DNA of 37,735 bases from Methylocystis suflitae (GCF_024448135.1 NZ_JAMRYX010000030.1:1-37735), one strand, 5' to 3'; counted from the stretch's first letter, positions 9,191 through 17,172 are shown. Translations and numbers: made by a program. The notes: generated from the letters alone by a model not told the origin.

Positions 9191-10819
9191 CTACGCTGCG
9201 GCCGAACTCGGCTTTTCGCCTGCGCCTTCCGACGACGGAGGACGCGCTTGCTTGAGCGCAAGCTTCGTCGCGACCGCGGCGCCGACAAGCCCCAACGCGC
9301 TCAACACGGCGGTCGCCTGAAAACCGGCGCAGAAGGCGTCGCGCGCGGCGGAAAGCGTCCGCTCGGCCTGCTCCGGGGGCAAGAATTTGACCGCATCCGC
9401 CGCGCCGCCGAGCGTCGCTCCGGCCGCCCGCGCGACGTCCGGCGGAAGCCCCGCGACGACGCCGGCCATTTTCGCTCGGTAGATCAGCGTGCCGAGACTG
9501 CCGAGCGCGGCGATGCCGAGCGCGCCGCCAAGTTCAATCGCCGTTTCCGACAAGGCTGACGCCGCGCCGGCGCGCTCGGGCGGCGCCGATGTGACGATGA
9601 TTTCCGTCGTCAGCGCAATCACCGGCGTGAAGCCGACGAGAAGCAGAGACGATAGAAGCACCCCGTAGAATCCGTCGGCAAGCGCGAGGCCGATAAATCC
9701 AACAGCAGCGACGATGAGTCCGCCGGCGAGAAGATTGACGGGGGTGATGCGGCGCGTGAGCGCGGGCGTGGCGAAGGAGCCTATCATGAAGACGATCGCC
9801 GACGGCGTTGACCACAACCCCGCGTCGAGCGGCGTCAAACCAGCAACGAGCTGAAAATACTGTGCAAGCAGAATGAACGACCCAAACATGAAGAAGACGC
9901 CGAGCATGTTGATGCACAGCGCGGCATTCAGCGACCGCGAGCGAAACAGCGCGAGATCGATCAAGGGATCTTCGAGCCGCGCCTGTCGGCGCAGGAACAG
10001 GAGCGCGAGCGCGACGCCTGCGGCCATCGATCCGATCGAGTCGACGCCAAATCCCGCCTCCGCGGCGCGCTTCAATCCGTAAATGAAGGACAGCACCGCC
10101 GCGAGTGAGAGAAGCGCGCTGGCGAGATCCAATCGGCCCGCCTCGGGATCGCGATATTCCGGCAGAAGCATCGGCCCGAGAACAAGCAGAAGGACCATCA
10201 CCGGGACGCCCGCGAGAAAGACCGAGCCCCAGCCAAACGATTGGATGAGCGCGCCGCCGACGAGCGGCCCGATAATGGCGCCGGCGGAAAAGCTCGAAAT
10301 CCACATGCTGACCGCAAAAGTGCGTTCCGACGGATCGCGGAACATGTTGGCGAGCAGCGACAGCGTCGACGGCGCGAGGGTCGCTCCGGCGATTCCGAGC
10401 GCGGCGCGCGCAAAAATCAGCATCTGCGCCGATTTCGAGAAAGCCGCCATGATCGATACGGCGCCGAACGCCGCGGCGCCCAGCAGCAGCACCTTGCGCC
10501 GGCCGATGCGATCGCCGAGCCCGCCCATGATCATCAGGAAACCGGAGACCATGAAGCCGTAGATGTCGATGATCCACAGCAGTTGCGACGCGCTCGGCCG
10601 CAGCTCCGCCGTCAGCGCCGGAATGGCGAGATTGAGCACCGTGAAGTCCATCGCATAGACCAGGCAGGGCAGAGCGAGGACGGCAAGCCCGATCCACTCC
10701 CGGCGGGTCGCTTTGAGCGCAGGATCCGATCCGTTGGGTGTGGCGCTGTGCAAGGAGGTCGCTCCATCAGCCATCGCGGGCGTGAGCGCGCAGCGTTTAT
10801 CGTTTTTGCAGGGCGACAT
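9191..10819 (-). CDS. MFS transporter, DHA2 (14-TM drug:H+ antiporter) family
   Basis: The protein has about 542 residues with 14 predicted spans. The first membrane segment has VYAMDFTVLNLAIPAL, the SmvA/QacA-type motif, followed by QLLWIIDIYGFMVSGFLMIMG and motif A GDRIGRRKVLLLG. The C-terminal half has further spans, for example FMFGSFILLAQYFQ. The function expected is proton-driven export of cationic or amphipathic compounds across the inner membrane. I place the start at 10819, where an AGGGG precedes the ATG; 10774 is an alternative, and the frame stays open to 10969 but would cross the divergent promoter. It is divergent from a TetR gene and probably repressed by it through the palindromes at 10913-10933. 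Confidence 0.9.
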   Translation of the reverse strand: MSPCKNDKRCALTPAMADGATSLHSATPNGSDPALKATRREWIGLAVLALPCLVYAMDFTVLNLAIPALTAELRPSASQLLWIIDIYGFMVSGFLMIMGGLGDRIGRRKVLLLGAAAFGAVSIMAAFSKSAQMLIFARAALGIAGATLAPSTLSLLANMFRDPSERTFAVSMWISSFSAGAIIGPLVGGALIQSFGWGSVFLAGVPVMVLLLVLGPMLLPEYRDPEAGRLDLASALLSLAAVLSFIYGLKRAAEAGFGVDSIGSMAAGVALALLFLRRQARLEDPLIDLALFRSRSLNAALCINMLGVFFMFGSFILLAQYFQLVAGLTPLDAGLWSTPSAIVFMIGSFATPALTRRITPVNLLAGGLIVAAVGFIGLALADGFYGVLLSSLLLVGFTPVIALTTEIIVTSAPPERAGAASALSETAIELGGALGIAALGSLGTLIYRAKMAGVVAGLPPDVARAAGATLGGAADAVKFLPPEQAERTLSAARDAFCAGFQATAVLSALGLVGAAVATKLALKQARPPSSEGAGEKPSSAAA

Positions 10820-10892
10820 CAATAAACGCCCCTGCCCTGCGTGGCAGTGAGCTTTCAAAGCACGATCGAGTCTGAGGATTGCGACGACGCGC

Positions 10893-10933
10893 TTGACATC
10901 GGCGCGAGGCAATGTCATATGACATGACATGTC
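10893..10933. promoter_or_regulatory. TetR-type operator overlapping a promoter
   Basis: TTGACA at 10893-10898 looks like a rightward -35 box. About 17 bp on lies the perfect 12-bp palindrome TGTCATATGACA (10913-10924), followed at once by GACATGTC (10926-10933), which overlaps the ATG of the tetR gene at 10929. Further TGACAT motifs lie just downstream. Direct and inverted TGACAT units between divergent exporter and TetR genes are the classic layout of an autoregulated operator. Repressor binding here is inferred. If this promoter is used, the tetR message would be nearly leaderless. Confidence 0.65.
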
Positions 10934-11561
10934 GTCACATGAACTGACATCGCTACGCGAGGCGCACAAGGATCACACGCGAATGCGCATTCTCGACGCC
11001 GCGATCGACGAGATGCGCGAGGGAAAGCTGGACGCGCTCACGATCGCCAAAGTTGCTGAGCGCGCGAAGGTGACCGAACGAACCATCTACCGTCACTTCC
11101 AGACCCGGGAGGATCTCTTGAACGCGGTCTGGCCGCGCATGCAGGCGCGCGTGGGCAGTTCGGGATTTCCGCAGACAGCTGATGAATTGATCGCCACGCC
11201 GCTGCGGCTATTCCCTCGATTTGATGAAGAAGAAGGATTGATCAGAGCGTCGATCTCATCCGAAACCGGACGCGAAGTGCGCTTAAGCTCGAACGCGCAG
11301 CGTCAGGCGGCAATGCTCGCCTGCGTCGCCGACGCGCTACCCGAGATGGACGACGCCGCCAAACGCCGGCGGGCCGCGATCGTCCAGCTGATTGACAGCG
11401 CCTACGCCTGGTCGGTCCTTAGGGATTTCTGGGGATTGGACGGCGCCGAGGCCGGCCGCGCGGCGTCCGAGGCGATCGCCATCCTGCTCGGTCGCCGCTC
11501 GGCTGCGGACGAACGCGATTTTTCACCCGAACGCAATTTTTTACATGGAGAAGAGAAATGA
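10929..11561 (+). CDS. TetR/AcrR family transcriptional regulator
   Basis: The protein has 210 residues with an N-terminal TetR helix-turn-helix domain at about 16-65 (ILDAAIDEM, LTIAKVAERAKVTERTIYRHFQTREDLLNAV) and a helical ligand-binding C-terminal domain. It is divergent from the DHA2 exporter and presumably represses it until a substrate binds. The ATG at 10929 sits inside the operator and lacks room for a normal Shine-Dalgarno; an alternative start at 10983 has AAGGA upstream but would cut into the first DNA-binding helix, so 10929 is preferred. Its stop overlaps the start of the next gene by four bases, so the two are translationally coupled. Confidence 0.9.
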   Translation: MSSHELTSLREAHKDHTRMRILDAAIDEMREGKLDALTIAKVAERAKVTERTIYRHFQTREDLLNAVWPRMQARVGSSGFPQTADELIATPLRLFPRFDEEEGLIRASISSETGREVRLSSNAQRQAAMLACVADALPEMDDAAKRRRAAIVQLIDSAYAWSVLRDFWGLDGAEAGRAASEAIAILLGRRSAADERDFSPERNFLHGEEK

Positions 11562-12049
11562 CCTGCATCGCCCACGCTTCCATCCCGGCGGACAATCCGG
11601 AGGTCGTCGCCAGAGTGCTTGCTGAGATCATGCAGGGCGAAGCGATGCCCTTCCCTCCGGCAGGGCCGAGTTCCTGGATGGCTTGGTCGGGCGACGGCGA
11701 AGTCGAGCTTGAGATCGCGCCGCGCGGCCAAGTGCTGGCATACGGCCCTGACGAAGGCTATTGGACCCCGCAAAATCAAGGAACGCGTCTTTCCGAAGCG
11801 CATCTTGCCATTTGCGTGGCTCGGCCGGCGGAGGAGATCGTCGCCATCGCGACACGGGCCGGCTGGCCGGCGCGGGCTTGCGACCGCGGCGGCGGATTGT
11901 TCCAGCTTTCGGAAGTGTGGGTCGAAGGCGCATTCATGCTGGAATTCCTGGACCCGGCGCAGACCGCGCGCTATCGCGAGGTGGTGACGCCGGAGAACTG
12001 GAAACGCTTCCTGCAGTCGATGCAGAGCGCGGAAGCGACCGCAGGCTGA
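11558..12049 (+). CDS. conserved-looking hypothetical protein coupled to tetR
   Basis: This 163-residue soluble protein starts inside the tetR stop region (ATGA overlap), with GGAGAAG upstream. I do not recognise the family. Visible features are an N-terminal segment MTCIAHASIPADNPEVVARV followed by a Pro/Trp-rich strand (FPPAGPSSWMAWSGDG), a central region with EAHLAICVARPAEEIVAIATRAGW, and a helical C-terminus. There is no signal peptide, membrane span or metal motif. A vicinal-oxygen-chelate or other small-ligand fold is possible but not demonstrable. Coupling to a drug-exporter regulator suggests a role in the same response, which is inference only. Confidence 0.75.
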   Translation: MTCIAHASIPADNPEVVARVLAEIMQGEAMPFPPAGPSSWMAWSGDGEVELEIAPRGQVLAYGPDEGYWTPQNQGTRLSEAHLAICVARPAEEIVAIATRAGWPARACDRGGGLFQLSEVWVEGAFMLEFLDPAQTARYREVVTPENWKRFLQSMQSAEATAG

Positions 12050-12130
12050 TCCGCGCTGACGTCGCGTCCGTGGCGACCTCAAAATATCGCGCATAAGCAT
12101 GATATACAGAGGCGCTGTTCCGAGGACTTC

Positions 12131-13312
12131 ATGAGCCTATCCGATCTATCCGCTGCGCCCACGATGACGCTTAAGCCTTCTCTTGCCGGCATGACCCGCG
12201 CCGAAATCGCCGACGCCTTGCGGACGCTCGGCCTGCCGGAGCGCGAGATCCGCATGCGCGCGTCGCAGATCTGGCATTGGGTCTATTTCCGCGGCGCGCG
12301 CGACTTTAACGAGATGCTGAATGTCTCCAAGGCGATGCGGGCCCAGCTCGCGGACGCCTTCGCGCTGCGGCTGCCGGAGATCGTCGAAGAGCAGATTTCC
12401 GTCGACGGCACGCGCAAATGGCTGCTGCGGCTGCAACCCGTCGACGCCTTCGACAAGGGCGCCGAAGTCGAATGCGTCTATATCCCGGAAAGCGACCGCG
12501 GCACGCTGTGCGTCTCATCGCAGGTCGGCTGCACTTTAAATTGCAGCTTCTGCCACACGGGCACGCAGCGGCTCGTGCGCAATCTGACGACCGCCGAGAT
12601 TGTCGGGCAATTGCTCGTCGCCCGGCAGCGGCTCGGCGATTTTCCCGATCGCGAACGGCCGACGGACGGGCTGGTGCCAGCGGGCGAAGGCGTGCGCGCC
12701 GTCTCCAACATCGTCTTCATGGGCATGGGCGAGCCGCTCTACAATCTCGACAATGTCATGGCGGCGGTCGACGTCATGGCCGACGGCGACGGGCTGGCGC
12801 TGTCGAAGCGGCGCATCACTGTCTCCACCTCCGGCGTCGTGCCGCAGATTGAGCGTCTGGGCGCCGAATGCGGTCCGGCGCTGGCGATCTCGCTGCACGC
12901 GGTGCGCGACGAGCTGCGCAACGCGCTTGTGCCGCTCAACAAGAAATATCCGATCAAAGAGCTGCTGCAGGCCTGCCGCGACTATCCCGGCGCGTCGAAC
13001 GCAAGGCGGATCACCTTCGAATATGTCATGCTGAAGGGCGTGAACGACTCGCCCGCCGAAGCAAAGGAGCTGGTGCGACTCCTGAAAGGCGTGCCGGCCA
13101 AGATCAATTTGATCCCCTTCAATCCCTGGCCGGGCGCGCCCTATGAATGTTCGGACTGGGAGACGATCGAGCGCTTCTCCGACATCGTCTTTAACGCCGG
13201 CTACGCCAGCCCGGTGCGCACGCCGCGCGGGCGCGACATTCTCGCTGCCTGCGGACAGCTGAAGAGCGAGACGGAAAAACTCCGGGCGAGCGCCAGGATG
13301 GCGGCGGGCTAA
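12131..13312 (+). CDS. rlmN: 23S rRNA (adenine-C2)-methyltransferase RlmN
   Basis: RlmN has 393 residues and is a radical-SAM enzyme that methylates A2503 of 23S rRNA and A37 of some tRNAs. The radical-SAM cluster motif CxxxCxxC is at Cys134, Cys138 and Cys141 ([14 protein letters not shown]). [24 protein letters not shown] and [20 protein letters not shown] follow. The C-terminal [16 protein letters not shown] holds the conserved second catalytic Cys. GAGGAC precedes the ATG. The gene stands alone or heads a unit with the SGNH gene 131 bp downstream. Confidence 0.97.
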   Translation: MSLSDLSAAPTMTLKPSLAGMTRAEIADALRTLGLPEREIRMRASQIWHWVYFRGARDFNEMLNVSKAMRAQLADAFALRLPEIVEEQISVDGTRKWLLRLQPVDAFDKGAEVECVYIPESDRGTLCVSSQVGCTLNCSFCHTGTQRLVRNLTTAEIVGQLLVARQRLGDFPDRERPTDGLVPAGEGVRAVSNIVFMGMGEPLYNLDNVMAAVDVMADGDGLALSKRRITVSTSGVVPQIERLGAECGPALAISLHAVRDELRNALVPLNKKYPIKELLQACRDYPGASNARRITFEYVMLKGVNDSPAEAKELVRLLKGVPAKINLIPFNPWPGAPYECSDWETIERFSDIVFNAGYASPVRTPRGRDILAACGQLKSETEKLRASARMAAG

Positions 13313-13443
13313 AAAACAAACCTGCCGACCCGATTGATCGCGAGCGGAAACTTCGCAAGGGCGGAATGGCTCTGCGACTTTCTGCCCCGACGCAGAGCGC
13401 TACTTGGATTGGCGACAAACCTTTGGCCGCGGCGTCGGCGTAA

Positions 13444-14076
13444 ATGGCCCATCTCGTCCTTCTGGGTGATTCGACATTCGACAACGGCGCCTATACGGGC
13501 GGCGGGCCTGCGGTCATTGCTCAGGTGAGGACACGGATGCCTGTCGGCTGGCGCGCCACGCTCGCCGCCGTGGACGGTTCGACAATCGCGAGCGTCGCGA
13601 CGCAGCTCGCAAGACTTCCTGCCGATGCGGATCGTCTCGTCCTCAGCATCGGAGGCAATGACGTCCTGCGTCATGCGGATTTACTCGAACGGCCGGTGTC
13701 GCGCAGCGCACAGGCGGTGGCGATGATCGGTCACGCCGCGCGCGGTTTTGAAGCCGCCTACAGGGCGATGCTGCCGCCTTTTCTGCAGCTCGATCGGCGA
13801 ATGGCGATATGCACGATCTACTCCGGCAATTTCTCCGACGCCGATTTTCAGCGCGTCGCAAGCGTGGCGCTCTCGCCCTTCAATGACGCGATCATCCGTA
13901 TCGGCGTCGAGCATGGCCTGACAATCATCGACCTGCGCCTTGTCTGCAACGAGCCGGCCGATTACGCCAACCCGATCGAGCCCTCCTCGATCGGCGGCGC
14001 CAAAATCGCCGGCGCGATCATCCGAGCCGTGACGGAGGACGGAACATGGTCGCGCAGCGCGCGGATTATTGGATGA
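13444..14076 (+). CDS. SGNH/GDSL hydrolase-fold protein with an atypical C-terminal block
   Basis: The protein has 210 residues without a signal peptide. Block I (LVLLGDSTFDN) holds the nucleophile Ser and block III (LSIGGNDVL) the oxyanion Gly/Asn, both typical of SGNH esterases and lipases. Block V, which should read DxxH, appears as NPIEPSSIGG near residue 185, so neither the Asp nor the His is where expected. Either another His serves, or this subfamily is non-canonical or inactive. The ribosome-binding site is weak. It lies 131 bp after rlmN and ends 20 bp before the convergent dsbB. Confidence 0.78.
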   Translation: MAHLVLLGDSTFDNGAYTGGGPAVIAQVRTRMPVGWRATLAAVDGSTIASVATQLARLPADADRLVLSIGGNDVLRHADLLERPVSRSAQAVAMIGHAARGFEAAYRAMLPPFLQLDRRMAICTIYSGNFSDADFQRVASVALSPFNDAIIRIGVEHGLTIIDLRLVCNEPADYANPIEPSSIGGAKIAGAIIRAVTEDGTWSRSARIIG

Positions 14077-14095
14077 GCGCCAACTGGGCGGCGAA

Positions 14096-14620
14096 CTATG
14101 GTCGAATGCGACGCGCGCCCACGACAGCCAACCACGCCAGCGCGACCGAGATGGCGACATTCCAATTTGCCAGCGTCAGGCCGAATATCCATAAATTCGG
14201 CTCGTCACAGCGCACGACTTTCACCGACTGAAGTTGCTTCATGAAATCAGTGACCGATGGCGCGGTCGAAAGCGGCCCCGAACAGTCGCTGGGCCCCGCG
14301 AAAATCTTCCACTCGACGCCCGAATGATAGATCGAAAGGATGGCGTTGCCGGCAAAGAGCAGCGCCATCAGCAGAAAGGCGCCGCGCGCCAGACGCGCCC
14401 TCCCCGTTTGCGCGGCGAAGGCGGCGAGCGGCGCGAGCGCGAACGCCGCGTAATAGGGCGTGCGCTCCTTGTAGCAGAGCTCGCACGGCAGATAGCCGAA
14501 CGACTCATAGGCGAAGGCGCCGCCGATCGCCGCGACGGCGGCGGCAAGAATCAGCAGCGCGATGTTGCGAGGCGCTAAAAGGCCGCTCGACTCAAGCAGC
14601 GCCATGCGATTTCCGACCAT
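14096..14620 (-). CDS. dsbB: disulfide bond formation protein DsbB
   Basis: The protein has 174 residues with four predicted inner-membrane spans. It has the first redox pair CELC (Cys46, Cys49) in YESFGYLPCELCYKERTPYY and the second loop pair Cys113 and Cys138, matching the layout of E. coli DsbB (C41/C44 and C104/C130). It would reoxidise DsbA using quinone. The start at 14620 overlaps the upstream protease stop as TGATG, indicating translational coupling; an internal ATG at 14605 is an alternative. It is the last gene of the leftward yqaA, protease, dsbB set. Confidence 0.93.
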   Translation of the reverse strand: MVGNRMALLESSGLLAPRNIALLILAAAVAAIGGAFAYESFGYLPCELCYKERTPYYAAFALAPLAAFAAQTGRARLARGAFLLMALLFAGNAILSIYHSGVEWKIFAGPSDCSGPLSTAPSVTDFMKQLQSVKVVRCDEPNLWIFGLTLANWNVAISVALAWLAVVGARRIRP

Positions 14621-15435
14621 CAGGACGTAATATACTGCGCCTGCCCCTGCGCCAAGAACTGGAAGAGATCGTAGGCCATCCAGATATAGCCGCCGCTGCC
14701 GTTCCACGTGGCGCCCCAATCCGGCCCGAAGCTGTTCTGGATCAGAATAGCCCCTTGGGTGTCGTCATAGCCGATAATCAGCATGCAGTGGCCGACGAGA
14801 CCGCCATCGGGGTTTTTGATCTTGTCGAAGGGCCCCGTCATTGGACTGGGGGCGCCGTCGTAGGCGATGAAAGCCGAATTCAGCGCCGTGCCGTAGCAGA
14901 GCGCGCCGCCATTGGCGATGACCGTCTTAACTGAATCGAGATCGGAAGTCTCCACCATCGCCCAGCCTGGAATCTGAAAGCTTGAGTCGACTGTCGCATT
15001 AGGATCGTAGCTCGACCAAAGCGTCGAACAGTTCGGCGTATAAGGCGCCGTCGCCCAGTTCGGGGTGCCGTCCTGGCACAGAAGATCGAGATAGGAGCCG
15101 AGCCGCGAGCCTTCGCATTGAGTGGCGCCATATTGCTTCATGACCTCGATGTAGATATGCGCCGGGCTTGCCTGCAATGACGCATCGTTGGGCGACGTCT
15201 GCGAATTTTGTGCGGCCGTAAAGGTCGCGAGGCCGTAGGTCGTCGCCCAGGCCGCGCAGCTGCCAGGGCTGCCGATATGCTTGGACGTGCCCTGGGCTTG
15301 CGGCGGCGGCAGATAGGCCGGATTGACATAGGCCAAAGAAGGAAGCGCGCCGGCGTAAACCGGCTTGATCAAGCGCCCCGTTTCGGTGATCGTTGGATTA
15401 TAGCCCAAATTCAAAAATTCTTGTCGCGCCGACAT
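14620..15435 (-). CDS. papain-like (C1 family) cysteine peptidase
   Basis: The protein has 271 residues. The catalytic triad is visible: Cys60 in GSPGSCAAWATTYGLATF, His216 in GGLVGHCMLIIGYDD and Asn234 in ILIQNSFGPDWG, with a C-terminal GYIWMAYDLFQF strand typical of C1A enzymes. The residue at the usual oxyanion-hole Gln (six before the Cys) seems to be Ile54. It has six cysteines in all. The start at 15435 is fixed by GGAGG five to six bases upstream; it gives no recognisable signal peptide or propeptide, so location is uncertain. The stop overlaps the dsbB start (TGATG), linking its expression to a disulfide-forming enzyme. Confidence 0.85.
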   Translation of the reverse strand: MSARQEFLNLGYNPTITETGRLIKPVYAGALPSLAYVNPAYLPPPQAQGTSKHIGSPGSCAAWATTYGLATFTAAQNSQTSPNDASLQASPAHIYIEVMKQYGATQCEGSRLGSYLDLLCQDGTPNWATAPYTPNCSTLWSSYDPNATVDSSFQIPGWAMVETSDLDSVKTVIANGGALCYGTALNSAFIAYDGAPSPMTGPFDKIKNPDGGLVGHCMLIIGYDDTQGAILIQNSFGPDWGATWNGSGGYIWMAYDLFQFLAQGQAQYITS

Positions 15436-15584
15436 TGAAACCTCCGACATCAAAAATGCGGCGTGAAGATCACGCCGGAGCAATTTCTAATACGTTATGA
15501 TGATAGCCGTATAGCGACACTTGCAAGGAATAGCGAAGTCAGTCGTGCGTTACGGTTTGCTTCGCTGTCCGAGCCGTCCACGGC

Positions 15585-16163
15585 TCAAAACATCTTCGCC
15601 GCAAGCGCGAAGCCGGCGACGACGATGACCGCGAGCGAGCCCATGAACAATCCGAAATGGCTCTCGAGCTTCGCGCGGATCGGATCGCCAAAGTGATTGA
15701 TCGCCGCCGCCAGCACGAAGAACCGCGCTCCCCGCGTCACGATCGACAAGACGATGAACAGCGGAAAATTATAGGCGAGTAGCCCTGAGACGATGGTCAC
15801 GAGCTTGTAAGGAATAGGGGTGAAGCCCTTCACCAGAATGAAGATCGCCCCCCATTGCGCGTAGAAGGCGCGCAGCGCCTCCATCTTCTCGCCATAGCCG
15901 TAGAGATTGATCAGCCACTGACCGATCGTGTCATAGAACAGCGCGCCGAAGGCGTAGCCGAGCGCCCCGCCCGCGACGGAAGCGATCGTGCAAATGCCAG
16001 CGAAATACCAGGCCTTCTTTGGCTCGGCGAGCGTCATCGGCACGAGGATCACGTCTGGCGGCACCGGAAAGAAGGAGCTCTCGGCAAAAGCGATCGCGCC
16101 AAGCGCCAGGGGCGCATGCCGGCTCGCGGCAAGCGACATGGTCCAGTCGTAGAGCTTTTTCAT
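15585..16163 (-). CDS. YqaA/DedA-family inner-membrane protein
   Basis: The protein has 192 residues with several hydrophobic segments and the DedA/SNARE-associated (VTT) signature: APLALGAIAFAESSFFPVPPDV near the N-terminus, ASVAGGALGYAFGALFYD, and the GFTPIPYKLVTIVSGLL re-entrant region. DedA proteins are linked to lipid flipping, membrane potential and antimicrobial tolerance; the role of YqaA members is less clear. It lies 149 bp upstream of the protease gene on the same strand. I recall yqaA and dsbB as neighbours in related alphaproteobacteria, in which case the protease gene is an insertion between them. Confidence 0.88.
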   Translation of the reverse strand: MKKLYDWTMSLAASRHAPLALGAIAFAESSFFPVPPDVILVPMTLAEPKKAWYFAGICTIASVAGGALGYAFGALFYDTIGQWLINLYGYGEKMEALRAFYAQWGAIFILVKGFTPIPYKLVTIVSGLLAYNFPLFIVLSIVTRGARFFVLAAAINHFGDPIRAKLESHFGLFMGSLAVIVVAGFALAAKMF

Positions 16164-16232
16164 CTGTTTCCAGGGTTGGCGCGGCGCGCTGCCCGCATAG
16201 CACGTAAGCGTTGAAGAAAGAAGTTTCTCGGG

Positions 16233-16260
16233 TTGACGGGCGCCGCGCCGCCGCTAATAT
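16233..16260 (+). promoter_or_regulatory. sigma-70-type promoter of tRNA-Leu
   Basis: TTGACG at 16233-16238 and TAATAT at 16255-16260 are separated by 16 bp, close to the housekeeping consensus. The expected transcription start, near 16267, is about 26 bp before the first base of the tRNA. Confidence 0.7.
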
Positions 16261-16292
16261 CCGCGCCGCTTCGCCGGCTTCCCGCCGGCCGG

Positions 16293-16377
16293 GCCCCTGT
16301 GGCGGAATTGGTAGACGCGCTCGACTCAAAATCGAGTTCCGCAAGGAGTGCTGGTTCGACTCCGGCCAGGGGCACCA
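16293..16377 (+). tRNA. tRNA-Leu (anticodon CAA)
   Basis: The 85-nt cloverleaf has acceptor stem GCCCCTG/CAGGGGC, discriminator A and an encoded CCA end at 16375-16377. The anticodon arm is CTCGA-CTCAAAA-TCGAG, giving anticodon CAA at 16327-16329, which reads UUG. The long variable arm between 16337 and 16352 is as expected for a class II leucine tRNA, and the T-arm has GGTTCGACTCC. The integrase remnant just downstream suggests its 3' end has served as a phage or island attachment site. Confidence 0.96.
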
Positions 16378-16446
16378 ACGGTCATTTCGCCAACCTTCGC
16401 AGACCTCCCGTTAAATCATCGAAAACAGTAGGATGCGTCCTGTTTC

Positions 16447-16626
16447 CGTTTCGCCTACCTTCACGAAAGAGCGTTGGATGGCGGCTGACTCCAGCTGTGG
16501 ATCACACCGGAGAAAAAGCGCTATTGGCGTTGCGCCTATCGCTTCGATGGGAAGCAAAAGGTCTTTACGATCGGCGTCTACCACGACGTCGTGCGCTCAG
16601 CCGGCGGCTCGCGCGGCATGAAGTGA
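16447..16626 (+). pseudogene. decayed tyrosine integrase, N-terminal fragment
   Basis: Reading from 16447 in one frame gives RALDGG, a TGA stop at 16486-16488, then LQLWITPEKKRYWRCAYRF followed by DGKQKVFTIGVYHDVV before the frame ends at 16624-16626. This matches the N-terminal arm-binding domain (DUF4102 type) of P4-like integrases, where a GGA Gly codon would be expected at the stop position. The catalytic domain is missing. The fragment lies about 70 bp beyond the 3' end of tRNA-Leu and points away from it, as such integrases do. The rest of the 355-bp interval 16378-16732 holds nothing else I can identify. Confidence 0.7.
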
Positions 16627-16732
16627 GGCGGGGCTGAAAAAGCCCGGTCGTCGCCGGCGCAAAGGCATTGGCTCGGCCGCGGCGGCCAACTATTGATGAG
16701 GGCCTTTTGCAGAAGGAAATAGGGAGGTTCAC

Positions 16733-17017
16733 ATGGCGTGCGTTAAGAAGGCTGGGATGGTATTTGGCCTAATGGTCGGTTCTGCTCTCATCGCTCAAAC
16801 AGCGAGAGCCCAAGATCCTATTTCACAGCTTGCCTCTGGGGTGAATCGCGTGGGGGCCGAGGCGGGCGAGGCAGTTACGGGCGTGCTGAACAGAGTGACG
16901 GGCAAGACTGCGGCTATGCCTGTCACCCCTTCACCCGCTCCTGCGACGCCGAGGTCGGCTGGTGTAGTCCATCATCATCACCACCTCCATCACCATCATC
17001 ATCACCATCATTCGTGA
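16733..17017 (+). CDS. small secreted protein with native polyhistidine C-terminus
   Basis: The protein has 94 residues with a clear Sec signal peptide (charged MACVKKAG, hydrophobic core, probable cleavage after ARA at 26). The short mature part has QLASGVNRVGAEAGEAVTG, a Pro/Ala/Thr linker ([12 protein letters not shown]), and a tail of five His, one Leu, eight His and a terminal Ser (residues 80-94). A strong GGGAGG precedes the ATG. Codons in the His run mix CAT and CAC, so it does not look like a cloning tag. Histidine runs bind Ni, Zn, Co or Cu; a periplasmic metal-buffering role is inferred. It converges on the ATPase-adaptor fusion gene and follows the integrase remnant. Confidence 0.8.
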   Translation: MACVKKAGMVFGLMVGSALIAQTARAQDPISQLASGVNRVGAEAGEAVTGVLNRVTGKTAAMPVTPSPAPATPRSAGVVHHHHHLHHHHHHHHS

Positions 17018-17084
17018 ATTGGGCGGCGGGGTTCTTAGCTCCGCCAATTCGCAGGAAATCCGCCGCGCCGATTTAGGCGCGGCG
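17016..17084. terminator. two stem-loops between convergent genes
   Basis: The first stem pairs 17016-17026 with 17041-17050 (GAATTGG.CGG against CCGCCAATTC, one bulged G). The second is a perfect 9-bp stem, CGCCGCGCC at 17061-17069 and GGCGCGGCG at 17076-17084, with a 6-nt loop. They lie between the ends of the His-rich gene and the leftward ATPase gene. Neither has a clear U-tract, so terminator function is a guess from position. Confidence 0.45.
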
Positions 17085-17172
17085 TGAAGCGAATGGCGTC
17101 CCTGCCCCACTGTCCTTCGTCGTCGAAGTGACGGCGACGCTCCCAGCGTCAACCTGCCCGGCGCCACGCCAC

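Noticed and set aside
16627-16650. GGGCT-GAAAA-AGCCC stem as a terminator
   Set aside because: The stem is only 5 bp with no T-run, too weak to call.
16977-17014. CAT/CAC repeat as a cloning-vector His tag
   Set aside because: The run is interrupted by Leu, has 13 His with mixed codons, and sits at the end of a native gene with its own signal peptide; no vector sequence flanks it.
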